A stretch of DNA of 17,395 nucleotides from Verrucomicrobiota bacterium. GTDB taxonomy: Bacteria > Verrucomicrobiota > Verrucomicrobiia > Verrucomicrobiales > Verrucomicrobiaceae. Below are positions 1 to 7,657 of this stretch, in pieces; within the stretch, counting starts at the first letter, position 1, and every line of letters starts with the position of its first letter. A program made the position numbers and the translations under genes. The notes under the pieces are model-generated. The model was not told the origin of the DNA and ran no database searches. It saw only the letters and a program-made list of their open reading frames with translations. The stretch is from NCBI GenBank assembly GCA_021413535.1, contig JAIOQF010000184.1, forward strand, positions 1 through 17,395. Direction: 5' to 3'.

Positions 1-215
1 TGCCAGGATCGCCCATTATAAAGAACGATCCCCACCAGCCCCAGACAAACCGCGAGCACAATTCCAGCCCTGACTAAGCGGGCTCCTCGCGTCTGTCGGT
101 CAGCATGCGCGACCGACGGCGGCACCAGCCAATTCCAGAGCGCAATGAACGGGCGCCACAACACGAAGCGCTTGGCCTGCTGTTGCGAAGGATCGGGTGA
201 TTGAGTAAAAAGCAT
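1..215 (-). CDS. N-terminal fragment of an integral membrane protein, unidentified (runs off left edge)
   Basis: The minus strand is open from an ATG at 215 to the window edge, giving 71 residues without a stop. The fragment starts MLFTQSPDPS. Its first segment is Trp/aromatic-rich (WRPFIALWNWLVPPSVAH). A basic stretch follows, then a clear transmembrane segment at about residues 51-66 (AGIVLAVCLGLVGIVLY). The frame stays open upstream of the ATG back to an in-frame TAA, and a TTG at 260 is an alternative start that adds LPAGAPIGIVTTRRD. Neither start has a Shine-Dalgarno sequence. The WLVPPSVAHAD...R.ARLVRAG pattern resembles the region before the first membrane helix of some membrane sensor kinases. 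That is recall only, so no function is assigned. It lies downstream of, and on the same strand as, the secreted protein at 353-1030. Confidence 0.5.
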   Translation of the reverse strand, partial: MLFTQSPDPSQQQAKRFVLWRPFIALWNWLVPPSVAHADRQTRGARLVRAGIVLAVCLGLVGIVLYNGRSW

Positions 216-352
216 ATCGCGGCGCGTCGTGACAATACCGATTGGTGCCCCTGCTGGCAAGGACGTTGAATCTTAGTCGAAAGCATAGACTACCTCACCG
301 AGATTCACCCATACACCCCATTAACCTGCAACCCTTGCAAGAAGTCCGCCTG

Positions 353-1030
353 CTACTCTGGAACTTTCGAGTTATCTTCCACTTTCGGCAGGCTTTGTAT
401 AAAGGGCTTGAAATAGCCTTCGATCTTAAAGGTGCGCGGCTTTTGTGCTGCGTTGTCCCGCTCTTCAAACTCCACTGAAATCCATCCGTAAATCCGATTT
501 CTGTCATCCAGCTTGGCGGACTTGAGTTTGAGCGCTTTCTTGGTGATCTTCCATTGCAAGGGACCCGAGTAGTCCGGATAAGTTGCTGAAAATTCACACT
601 TGAAATGAAGTTTGGCATCAATCGTCACCGTCATATCACTGGCATAAGCGGGCATGCCGCCTGAAAGCGTAAACTTGACCCCGTCCTTGGTTTTCACAGC
701 ATCACAAAATTCCATCAGATGCTTCCCCTGATGGGTCGAAGTGCAATTCGCCGTCTGCTCAATAAGCAAAAGATCCTCGGCGGAAATGCCGTCACCGAAT
801 GTGTTCTCAAGAGTCCCGTCATGCTCGACAATATGCCACGGGCGGGAAGTCTTCGTCGTTTTGAAGAACGCGCAGTCCAGTTTCGGTTCCACAGCGGCGA
901 CTCCGGCGATGCTGTCTTCGCAGACGTTATCGGGGGCTTTCACCGCGGTCGGTGTGTCTGCCCCCAGCGAAGTGCCGGAGCCAAACAGAAGGATTACTGC
1001 GCCCAGAAAAGTCCATGCTGATTCAGTCAT
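353..1030 (-). CDS. Secreted protein of unknown function
   Basis: This 225-residue protein starts with a convincing signal peptide: TFLGAVILLFGSGTSLGA with likely cleavage after residue 24. I do not recognise a domain. The mature part has five cysteines (residues 37, 53, 96, 109, 145) and many alternating hydrophobic residues in the second half (for example MTVTIDAKLHFKCEFSATY at 133-151), suggesting a beta-rich extracytoplasmic fold. The C-terminus is charged. No lipobox is present, because the residue after cleavage is Asp. The start is set by the signal peptide. No Shine-Dalgarno sequence precedes it, but its ATG overlaps the stop of a short upstream ORF (ATGA), so translational coupling is possible. 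A periplasmic or secreted location is well supported; the role is unknown. Confidence 0.8.
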   Translation of the reverse strand: MTESAWTFLGAVILLFGSGTSLGADTPTAVKAPDNVCEDSIAGVAAVEPKLDCAFFKTTKTSRPWHIVEHDGTLENTFGDGISAEDLLLIEQTANCTSTHQGKHLMEFCDAVKTKDGVKFTLSGGMPAYASDMTVTIDAKLHFKCEFSATYPDYSGPLQWKITKKALKLKSAKLDDRNRIYGWISVEFEERDNAAQKPRTFKIEGYFKPFIQSLPKVEDNSKVPE

Positions 1031-1155
1031 CTGATAGGAAATCGAGTTACTTCGATTCCGTCCAATAACACACTCCTTGTCTCAGGCAATCTCGCCATGG
1101 TCGTCATCTTAATGAAGCGACGCATCTGCTGGCTGACATTTACCGCGATCTTCAT
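1027..1155 (-). CDS. Possible 42-codon upstream ORF overlapping the secreted-protein gene
   Basis: A short reading frame (starts MKIAVNVSQQ, ends VTRFPIR) ends at a TGA that shares bases with the ATG of the secreted protein (ATGA). Its ATG at 1155 is preceded at about 9 nt by GAGGAG, the only good Shine-Dalgarno-like sequence I found before a start in this window. The frame is open further upstream to 1260, but that extension has no comparable ribosome site. It could be a leader peptide that couples translation to the downstream gene, or simply chance. No known family is recognised and the composition is not strongly protein-like, so it is listed with low confidence. Confidence 0.25.
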   Translation of the reverse strand: MKIAVNVSQQMRRFIKMTTMARLPETRSVLLDGIEVTRFPIR

Positions 1156-1314
1156 CCCGAGTTTCTCCTCAGACACTCTTTGACAGGGCAACTCAAATAC
1201 AATTTCGCCTTGCAAGCAGGGCCGCAGTTGCATTAAAGAAGCGCCCCGCGTTGAACACACCGCGACTTCGCGCTGTCTCAGCCGTGAATTTTTTCACCCC
1301 CTCCCTCCCCAATC

Positions 1315-2259
1315 ATGATCAAGGTCGAAAACCTCCGCAAAGTCTTCGGCGCCAAAGTCGCCGTGGACAACGTCTCCTTCACCGTAAAAAAAGGTGAAGT
1401 CCTTGGCTTCCTCGGCCCGAACGGCGCCGGCAAATCCACCACCATGCGCATGGTCACCGGCTTCTTCGCCCCCACCGCAGGAAGTGTCAGCATCGGCGGC
1501 GTGGACATGCTGGAAAATCCTGAGCAAGCCAAGAAAAGCATCGGTTATCTGCCGGAGAACGCCCCGCTCTATTCAGACATGAGCGTCAGCAGCTTCCTCG
1601 GCTTCTGCGCAGAATTGCGCGGCCTCCACGGCGCAGCCAGATCCAAGGCCATCGATCACGCCATCGATCTTTGCTTTCTGCAAAATGTGCGCAACCAGAG
1701 CGTGGATACACTTTCCAAAGGCTACCGCCATCGCACCTGCCTGGCCCAGAGCCTGATTCATGATCCAGATATCCTCATCCTCGATGAACCGACCGACGGA
1801 CTCGACCCGAATCAAAAACACGAAGTCCGCGCGCTGATCAAGCGCATGGGTGAAAAGAAAGCCATCGTCTTCTCAACCCACATTCTGGAAGAGGTCGAGG
1901 CCGCCTGCACCCGCGCCATCATCATCGACCGTGGCAAGATCGTCGCCGACGGCACACCCGACGAACTCAAACGTCGCGCACCCGGCGCCGACAGCGTCCG
2001 CGTGATCATCCGCGGCAGTGGTGCCCGCGCTGAAATCGAGAAGCTCGGTTGTGTGGAAAAAATCGAAGCGACGGCCAGTGACGACTCATCCCTCATCGGT
2101 CGCGCACTGCCCACCAAAAAATCCACCGGCGCGGAAGTCGCCCGTGAGATCGGCGCACTCGCCGCCTTGCGGCAATGGAAAGTCGAAGAACTCCATCACG
2201 TCGAAGGCAAACTCGACGAATACTTCCGCAGCATTACCCGCTCCGACGTAGCTGCATAA
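1315..2259 (+). CDS. GldA-like ABC transporter ATP-binding protein
   Basis: This 314-residue protein is the cytoplasmic ATPase of an ABC-2 type exporter. Visible motifs are Walker A GPNGAGKST (residues 34-42), a Q-loop region GYLPENAPLY (77-86) with Glu where Gln is usual, a divergent signature LSKGYRHR (133-140), Walker B ILILDEP (153-159), D-loop GLDP (162-165), and switch His189 in FSTHIL. The LPExxPLY Q-loop and LSKGYRxR signature are what I recall for the gliding-motility GldA subfamily. The C-terminal 90 residues form the usual accessory domain of such ATPases. It is first in a four-gene operon, 48 nt before its permease. The start ATG follows a C/T-rich tract (positions 1295-1310) with no Shine-Dalgarno sequence. 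Family assignment is secure; the transported substrate is unknown. Confidence 0.93.
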   Translation: MIKVENLRKVFGAKVAVDNVSFTVKKGEVLGFLGPNGAGKSTTMRMVTGFFAPTAGSVSIGGVDMLENPEQAKKSIGYLPENAPLYSDMSVSSFLGFCAELRGLHGAARSKAIDHAIDLCFLQNVRNQSVDTLSKGYRHRTCLAQSLIHDPDILILDEPTDGLDPNQKHEVRALIKRMGEKKAIVFSTHILEEVEAACTRAIIIDRGKIVADGTPDELKRRAPGADSVRVIIRGSGARAEIEKLGCVEKIEATASDDSSLIGRALPTKKSTGAEVAREIGALAALRQWKVEELHHVEGKLDEYFRSITRSDVAA

Positions 2260-2307
2260 CTCTTCTTCTTTTCACTTTTCACTTACCCCTTTTCACTTTC
2301 TTCGTTC

Positions 2308-3051
2308 ATGAAAAACGTCTTCACTATCTTCAAACGCGAGTTCTTCGGCTACTTCAACTCCCCAGTTGCCTACGTCATTCTCGTGATCTTTGTCCTCGCC
2401 GCGCAGGGCTTCACCTTCTTCTTCGGCAACTTCCTCGATCAGGGAGATGCCTCACTCGCTCGGCCCTTTTTCATGTGGCATCCTTGGCTCTACATCGTGC
2501 TGGCACCCGCTGTCGGCATGAAACTCTGGTCGGAAGAGTATCGCCTGGGCACCTTGGAACTTCTGATGACCATGCCCATCGCCCCCTGGCAGAGCATCCT
2601 CGGAAAATATCTTGCCGCCGCCGTAGTCTGGGCCATCGCACTGCTGCTGACCTTTCCGATTGTCTGGACGGTATTCTACTTGGGCAATCCTGATCTGGGC
2701 CCGATTCTCAGCGCCTATGTCGCGAGCTATTGCTACGCCTTGAGCTGTCTGGCCGTGACCTGTGCCGTCAGCGCGTTTACCCGCAGTCAGGTGATCTGCT
2801 TCATCATCTCGGTCGCCATCTGCCTGCTGCTCACCCTCTTCGGAATGCAGCCCATCATCGAAGCCATCATCAAGGCCCTGCCGTCTTCGATGGAAGGCGT
2901 AGTGCGCTTCATCGCCTACCTTTGCTTCCTGACTCACTACTATGAAATGACCAAGGGCCTTCTTGTCCTCCGCGACCTGCTCTACTTCAGCAGCATCATT
3001 GCGGTCTGTCTCATGATCACAGCCTGGGCACTTCAGTCCAAACGCTCCTGA
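2308..3051 (+). CDS. GldF-like ABC-2 type permease
   Basis: This 247-residue polytopic inner-membrane protein has about six hydrophobic segments (approximately 20-40, 56-72, 102-124, 137-156, 162-180, 226-242). Between the second and third lies the ABC-2 permease hallmark SEEYRLGTLELLMTMPIAPW (residues 75-94), matching the family pattern E-E-x-R-x-G-T-x-E-x-L-L-x-x-P. It would pair with the ATPase encoded just upstream to form the transmembrane channel. Length and layout fit GldF-type permeases. The 48-nt gap from the ATPase gene is a pyrimidine-rich string with repeated ttttcact units and contains no ribosome-binding site. The gene ends 55 nt before the GldG-like gene. Substrate unknown. Confidence 0.92.
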   Translation: MKNVFTIFKREFFGYFNSPVAYVILVIFVLAAQGFTFFFGNFLDQGDASLARPFFMWHPWLYIVLAPAVGMKLWSEEYRLGTLELLMTMPIAPWQSILGKYLAAAVVWAIALLLTFPIVWTVFYLGNPDLGPILSAYVASYCYALSCLAVTCAVSAFTRSQVICFIISVAICLLLTLFGMQPIIEAIIKALPSSMEGVVRFIAYLCFLTHYYEMTKGLLVLRDLLYFSSIIAVCLMITAWALQSKRS

Positions 3052-3106
3052 CCGATCTTCATCATTCATCACTCATCATTTATCTCTTCTTCATCAGCCA
3101 TAGCTT

Positions 3107-5257
3107 ATGAACAAAAAATCCATCTTCAGCACTCTTCTCATCGTCACCGCCATTCTCCTGGTCGTGAACCACCTCGTCGGCGGCATCGGCATCGCCAACC
3201 TCCGGTTCGATCTCACGGAGAAAAAACTCTACACGCTTTCCGATGGCACCAAGCACATCCTCACCGGGCTTGATAAACCGGTCTCGATCCGCTTCTACGC
3301 CACGAGCGACAGCCGTCTCATGCCCCAGTGGGTTCAAAGCTACGCCACCACCGTGGAAGATCTCCTGTTGGAATTCGAGAAAGCCGCTAATGGCAAGCTC
3401 ACGCTGGAAAGAATCGATCCCCGGCCCGACTCGGAATCCGAAGACAAGGCGCGCGCTGATGACATCGCCGGTCACGTCGTGAATGCGGAGGAAGACAAAG
3501 TCTATTTCGGTCTTGCCGTTCAGTCTCTCGACAAGAAAGAAGTCATCCCCGCGCTCAGTCCAAACGATGAATCCGGCCTCGAATACTTACTCGCGCGTGC
3601 CATCGCCAAAGTAACCAAACCGAAAAAGTCCGTCATCGGCGTCATCACCCCACTGCCCATTGCCAGCCCCGCCATGTCCCAGCAGATGATGATGATGATG
3701 CAGAAACAGCAGCAACCACCCTGGGCCGTCTTCACTCAGCTCCGCATGGATTATGAAGTGCGTGAAGTGCCAGTCACCACCGACAAGATCGATGCCGACA
3801 TCAACATCCTCCTCGTGGTTCATCCAGCGGATCTCCCTCCACAGGCCGAGTTCGCTATCGATCAGTTCGTGCTCCGCGGCGGCAAGGTCGTCGCCTTCGT
3901 CGACCCGCAGTGCGCCATCACGCAAAATTACAGCAGCCAGGGCAATCCCATGACGGGACAGCCGCCCAGTTCCACCAACCCCAGCTCCAACCTCAAGGAC
4001 CTCTTCAAAGCCTGGGGCATCGGCTATGACCCCGGTCAAGTCGTGGCGGATATGAACTTGCGCACGCCATGGCAACGCGGACCGCTGCCCACCTTCCTCA
4101 CCATCACTCACGACTTCATTAATCAAAACGAGCAAGTCACCGCCCCGCTCGAAGTTGTGCAAATGTTCTCTCCTGGCTCATTCTCCATCGAAAAGAAAGA
4201 TGGCATCAAGACCACCGTCTTGCTCGAAAGCTCCGAGAACCAAATGCTCATTGATGGAGCCACCGCCGAGCGAGCCCGTCGCGAGCCATTGAACAACTTC
4301 CAGCCTGCCGGACGCAGACTCATTCTCGGTCTGCGACTCAGCGGCAAATTTAAAACAGCCTTTCCCGATGGCCCGCCAAAAGTCGTAGAACCACCGAAAG
4401 GCCCCGCGCATCCCGGCGGCTTTCCAGGTGGATTCCCCGGCGGACTTCCTGGCGGCACCGGCGGCTCACAGGACGACGTCGGCTCACCAAAACCTTCGGA
4501 AAAAATTGAAGCCCAGGCCACCACTGCACCTGTAACCGTCACCAGCGAGCCACAGCCCGTTGCCGCGCCGGCAAGTGCAACAACTACCGCTCCAGTCGTT
4601 GCGCCGAAGCCAGCCGAACCCTCGCCCGCTGCCGTTTCCCCAGTCAATCCCGCTGCTGGCAAAAAGGAAGAACCCAAGGCAAATTATCTCAAGGAATCCG
4701 TCAACGATCAGGGCATGGTCTTCCTCTTTTCAGATGCCGACATGCTTTTCGACGGCTTCTGCTTCCAGCAAGATCAGTTGGGCCGGCTTGCGTTGGTCAA
4801 CCACAACGTTCCGCTCTTGCTGAACATCGTGGAACAACTCAACGGCGGCGCTGACCTTATCAACGTCCGCAGCCGAGGCTCCACAAAACGCGGATTCACC
4901 AAGCTTCAGGAGATCAAAGATGCCGTGGAAAAGGAATACCGTCCCAAGATCGAACAGCTCGATCACAAGCTGAACGAAACAGTCCAGAAGATCAGCAGCC
5001 TGAAAGTTACCACGGATAAGCAAGGCAATCAGAGCATCATCCTCGGCCCGAAAGAAAAGAAGGATCTCGATGAACTGATGGCCACCCAGGCCAGCATCAG
5101 CAAAGAACTGCGGAACATCAAAAAAGAACAAAACAAAGGCAAGGATCTTCTGGAGACTTGGATCATTGCACTGAACCTCGTCGCCGTTCCCCTTCTCGTG
5201 ATCGCTTTCGGTGTCGCGCTCGCCTTGCGCCGCCGCTCGCTCCAAGCCGCCAAGTAA
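3107..5257 (+). CDS. GldG-like ABC transporter auxiliary protein (Gldg family)
   Basis: This 716-residue protein has one N-terminal membrane segment (residues 8-25), a large extracytoplasmic domain and one C-terminal membrane segment (685-706) ending in a short basic tail. The juxtamembrane block FDLTEKKLYTLSDGTKHILT (34-53), followed by KPVSIRFYAT, is typical of the GldG auxiliary family. The segment DINILLVVHPADLPPQAEFAIDQFVLRGGK (231-260) matches the GldG/ABC_transp_aux core. Unusual parts are a Met/Gln run (191-203) encoded by five ATG repeats, a Gly/Pro/Ala-rich insertion at about 422-525 with repeated PGGF units, and a predicted coiled coil at about 600-680. The protein probably assembles with the ATPase and permease encoded upstream. 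Start chosen by the membrane segment and by conservation of the N-terminal pattern. Confidence 0.88.
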   Translation: MNKKSIFSTLLIVTAILLVVNHLVGGIGIANLRFDLTEKKLYTLSDGTKHILTGLDKPVSIRFYATSDSRLMPQWVQSYATTVEDLLLEFEKAANGKLTLERIDPRPDSESEDKARADDIAGHVVNAEEDKVYFGLAVQSLDKKEVIPALSPNDESGLEYLLARAIAKVTKPKKSVIGVITPLPIASPAMSQQMMMMMQKQQQPPWAVFTQLRMDYEVREVPVTTDKIDADINILLVVHPADLPPQAEFAIDQFVLRGGKVVAFVDPQCAITQNYSSQGNPMTGQPPSSTNPSSNLKDLFKAWGIGYDPGQVVADMNLRTPWQRGPLPTFLTITHDFINQNEQVTAPLEVVQMFSPGSFSIEKKDGIKTTVLLESSENQMLIDGATAERARREPLNNFQPAGRRLILGLRLSGKFKTAFPDGPPKVVEPPKGPAHPGGFPGGFPGGLPGGTGGSQDDVGSPKPSEKIEAQATTAPVTVTSEPQPVAAPASATTTAPVVAPKPAEPSPAAVSPVNPAAGKKEEPKANYLKESVNDQGMVFLFSDADMLFDGFCFQQDQLGRLALVNHNVPLLLNIVEQLNGGADLINVRSRGSTKRGFTKLQEIKDAVEKEYRPKIEQLDHKLNETVQKISSLKVTTDKQGNQSIILGPKEKKDLDELMATQASISKELRNIKKEQNKGKDLLETWIIALNLVAVPLLVIAFGVALALRRRSLQAAK

Positions 5258-5285
5258 ATATTCTTAACTGCCTTTCTGACCAGAT

Positions 5286-6638
5286 ATGAAACGCAATACT
5301 CTTCTTCTCCTCGTCCTCGCTGCACTCGTCGGCGTTGCCTATTTTGCCCAGCAGGGCAAGACTGCCCGACTCACCACCGCCATCGCCAGCGTCAAGCAGC
5401 GCACCCTGCTGCTCCCTGATCTCGCCGTAAACGACATCAAAAAAATCCGCATCCGCGAAAGCGATAAACAAGTCAACCTCGGCGTCACCGACGGCAAATG
5501 GACCGTCGCCGAGCGCAATAACTACCCGGCCTCCTTTGACAAAATCAAACGCGCCCTGACCAGCCTGCACGATTTGAAGATCGCAGGCGGCCAGCCCGTC
5601 TCGAAGGAAAACCTCGCCAGCCTCAAGCTGCTAAGTCTTGCTGACGGTTCCACAGAGAACACCGGCCTTCAGTTTGACCTGATGAATGATAAAGGCGAAA
5701 CCCTCGCCAGCTTCATCGTCGGAAAAAACGTCGAATCCAGTGGAGGCGCTTCCGCTGATTCCTTCAGCGGTCCCGAAGAACAACGTTTCATCCGTATCGC
5801 AAAAGAAGATGGCACCGCCTGGTTGGTGAGCGAAGGTTTTTCCGAGCTTCAGCCCAATCCCCAGGACTGGATCGACAAGAGCTTTGTTGACGTGAGAAAA
5901 CTCAAGACCGCCCAGATCGCCAACGCTTGGGGCGCGGAACGCAAGGATGAGAACTCCGAGTTCACACTCATGGAACCGAAGAACGGCGATGAACTCGACA
6001 CCGCCAAGGTCGGCAGCCTCGCCACGCTGCTCTCCAATCCCACCTTCACCGACGTCCTGCCCAAGGATAAAGGCACCCCAGAATTCATGAAAGATGCCAT
6101 CACCGCCAAACTCACGACTTTCGAAGACTTCACTTACGAAGTGCGTCTCCTTGATGTCAAAGAGCCCGGCAAAGAAGGCGAGTCCAAAGACTACCTCACC
6201 TTCAACGTGACTGCCAGCATCCCCAACGAGCGCACACCGGAGAAGGATGAGAAAGAAGAGGACAAGAAAAAGAAGGACGAAGAATTCGCCGCTAAGAAAA
6301 AAGAACTCGAAGCCAAGCTCGCTAAAGAAAAGTCATTGGAAGGCTGGGTCTTCGAAGTCTCCAATTACACCGTGAACACGCTGCTTAAAAGGCGCGGCGA
6401 AGTCCTGCGCGACAAACCTGCTGCCCCGCCCGAGCCAGAGAACAAAGTTTCCGTCCCATCAGATGCTGTGCCTACTGGTGCAGTGCCCGTGCCTGCACCA
6501 CCTCCCGAGCCTGCGCCCCAGCCCGAGACGACTCCAGCCACGCCACCACCCATCGAGAAAAAATCCACCGACGATAAAAAGCCAGTTCCCGCTAAACCCG
6601 CCCCCAGCAAACCGGCGGCCGACAAGAAAAAGAAGTAA
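5286..6638 (+). CDS. DUF4340 domain-containing membrane-anchored protein
   Basis: This 450-residue protein has an N-terminal membrane anchor (residues 5-20) and a large extracytoplasmic part. The pattern VTDGKWTVAERNNYPASFDKI (67-87) with the following AL..LHDLKIA is characteristic of DUF4340, a domain commonly encoded next to GldG-type genes. Residues 300-345 are extremely Lys/Glu-rich, probably a long charged helix. Residues 384-450 are Pro/Ala-rich and end in a run of lysines, so the C-terminus is likely disordered. It starts 28 nt after the GldG-like gene and is the last gene of the operon; a hairpin follows at 6669-6686. Its role is inferred to be as an accessory of the Gld-like complex; no biochemical function is known to me. 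Confidence 0.87.
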   Translation: MKRNTLLLLVLAALVGVAYFAQQGKTARLTTAIASVKQRTLLLPDLAVNDIKKIRIRESDKQVNLGVTDGKWTVAERNNYPASFDKIKRALTSLHDLKIAGGQPVSKENLASLKLLSLADGSTENTGLQFDLMNDKGETLASFIVGKNVESSGGASADSFSGPEEQRFIRIAKEDGTAWLVSEGFSELQPNPQDWIDKSFVDVRKLKTAQIANAWGAERKDENSEFTLMEPKNGDELDTAKVGSLATLLSNPTFTDVLPKDKGTPEFMKDAITAKLTTFEDFTYEVRLLDVKEPGKEGESKDYLTFNVTASIPNERTPEKDEKEEDKKKKDEEFAAKKKELEAKLAKEKSLEGWVFEVSNYTVNTLLKRRGEVLRDKPAAPPEPENKVSVPSDAVPTGAVPVPAPPPEPAPQPETTPATPPPIEKKSTDDKKPVPAKPAPSKPAADKKKK

Positions 6639-6668
6639 GCGCCTCAAGGGAAGATCTCCAAAGGGAGC

Positions 6669-6686
6669 GCGGACACTCTTGTCCGC
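6669..6686 (+). terminator. Hairpin after the Gld-like operon, candidate terminator or dispersed repeat
   Basis: A perfect 7-bp stem (GCGGACA / TGTCCGC) with a CTCT loop lies 30 nt after the DUF4340 stop codon and is followed by TTCTT. The trailing T-run is short, so it may be a weak terminator. Alternatively it is a copy of the GCGGACA-type short repeats that I recall as scattered through verrucomicrobial genomes. Confidence 0.45.
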
Positions 6687-6886
6687 TTCTTAACCTTGGC
6701 AGGCTGTAACGTCTGCTCAGTGAACACTATGCAAATTTGCGCTCATTGAGAGCAGCCGAACAGTCGTTTTCCGCCGCAGGATCCACTCCATCACTGCTCT
6801 GAATTTATGACTTATGGAATATGATTGGGATGCCGCCGTCATATTTGACGCGGCAATCAGCCTGAAAATCCTTACAATCTTCTTAC

Positions 6887-6915
6887 TTGGTCACGGGCTG
6901 TGTTTCCTATATTAT
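6887..6915 (+). promoter_or_regulatory. Candidate sigma-70-like promoter
   Basis: TTGGTC (6887-6892) and TATTAT (6910-6915) are separated by 17 bases and lie 57 bases before the start at 6972, in the most A/T-rich part of the gap. Match quality is moderate and nothing else supports it. Confidence 0.3.
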
Positions 6916-6971
6916 CGGTTACGGAAAATCGCATCAATCAATTCGATCAGCGCAATCGATATATATCTGCC

Positions 6972-7628
6972 ATGAACACCACCCCTTCATCCATCCATCC
7001 TGGCATGAAAGCACTGGTTGCAGGGTGCTCCCTCGCGCTGCTATCAGCATTTGTCTGGTATTCCCATACCCAGGCCCAGTCGAAGTCCACTTCATCTCAG
7101 GTCACGCAGGCAAGTCCAGAAAAGGCCAAAACCGACGGAGCGACGAAGGGTCAATCCTCCTCATCACCAGCGGCCATTCCCCCAGTTACGCCCCAACCCG
7201 TCACTCAAGAGCAGCGCCAAATTTTATTGTTGGGCACAAAATCTTACACTGGCACTACGATCGTCAAACCGGGAACGCTCAATGAACTCGGCATAGTCCC
7301 TGATCCCAAAGCAAAGAATGTTCAGCCCCAGTCCAAACAAACTGCGGGCGATTCCCCTAAATCTGATGCTCCCAAAGGCATTCTAATGTCCGGATCTAAA
7401 AGCGGGATATTAACTACATCCAATCTGGCTCCTGTATCAAAGGACAGCCAAAATTCGTCTCAGCCCGTCCAAACCGACGGAAAATCATCGCAGCCAGACA
7501 AGCCCAAAGACATTCTTATGTTCAGCTCAAAGGCCATGAGCCAGCCTGTGTTTAGCACGCGGAACGCAAACCCGGACTCACAGAAAGCCGCGCCGCCCGC
7601 TCAACAGCAGAAGCCTGAGCAGAAATAG
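6972..7628 (+). CDS. Exported low-complexity protein with three ILMxxSK-type motifs
   Basis: This 218-residue protein starts MNTTPSSIHP and carries a signal peptide or membrane anchor at residues 12-36 (MKALVAGCSLALLSAFVWY, then SHTQAQ). The rest is rich in Ser, Pro, Gln and Lys and is probably largely disordered. Within it a short motif recurs three times: QILLLGTKSYTGT (83-95), GILMSGSKSGILT (136-148) and DILMFSSKAMSQP (180-192). The last two are preceded by PK. I do not recognise a family. The ATG at 6972 was chosen over one 72 bases upstream (6900) because it gives a compact N-terminal signal; neither has a Shine-Dalgarno sequence. The gene ends 29 nt before the sterol desaturase-like gene and may be co-transcribed with it. 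Confidence 0.72.
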   Translation: MNTTPSSIHPGMKALVAGCSLALLSAFVWYSHTQAQSKSTSSQVTQASPEKAKTDGATKGQSSSSPAAIPPVTPQPVTQEQRQILLLGTKSYTGTTIVKPGTLNELGIVPDPKAKNVQPQSKQTAGDSPKSDAPKGILMSGSKSGILTTSNLAPVSKDSQNSSQPVQTDGKSSQPDKPKDILMFSSKAMSQPVFSTRNANPDSQKAAPPAQQQKPEQK

Positions 7629-7657
7629 CGGCCAAAACTCCGTAACCAGACTGCTAC

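Larger units (their letters stand above)
6639..6971. other. Intergenic region between the Gld-like operon and the next secreted protein
   Basis: These 333 bases hold no supportable gene. The first part contains the hairpin at 6669-6686. The last 130 bases are A/T-richer than the surroundings, as expected for a promoter region, and include the candidate promoter at 6887-6915. An ATG at 6900 is in frame with the following gene, but the signal peptide argues for the later start at 6972. Confidence 0.6.

Noticed and set aside
1180..1238. TTGACA at 1180-1185 and TTGCAA-17-TTAAAG at 1210-1238 as promoters for the Gld-like operon
   Set aside because: TTGACA has no -10 at suitable spacing (TACAAT is only 12 bases away) and the second pair is a weak match.
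1284..1297. GTGAA-TTTT-TTCAC hairpin before the ATPase gene
   Set aside because: A five-pair stem in low-complexity sequence is easily expected by chance.
2452..3072. Minus-strand open frame of about 200 codons opposite the permease
   Set aside because: Asp/Gly/His-rich mirror of an obvious membrane protein gene, with no domain features.
3587..4677. Two overlapping minus-strand frames opposite the GldG-like gene
   Set aside because: Their Gly/Ala/Ser-rich content reflects the complement of the Pro/Gly insertion; no start signals or family motifs.
6846..6879. TTGACG with TACAAT as a promoter
   Set aside because: The spacing is 22 bases, too long for a normal sigma-70 promoter.
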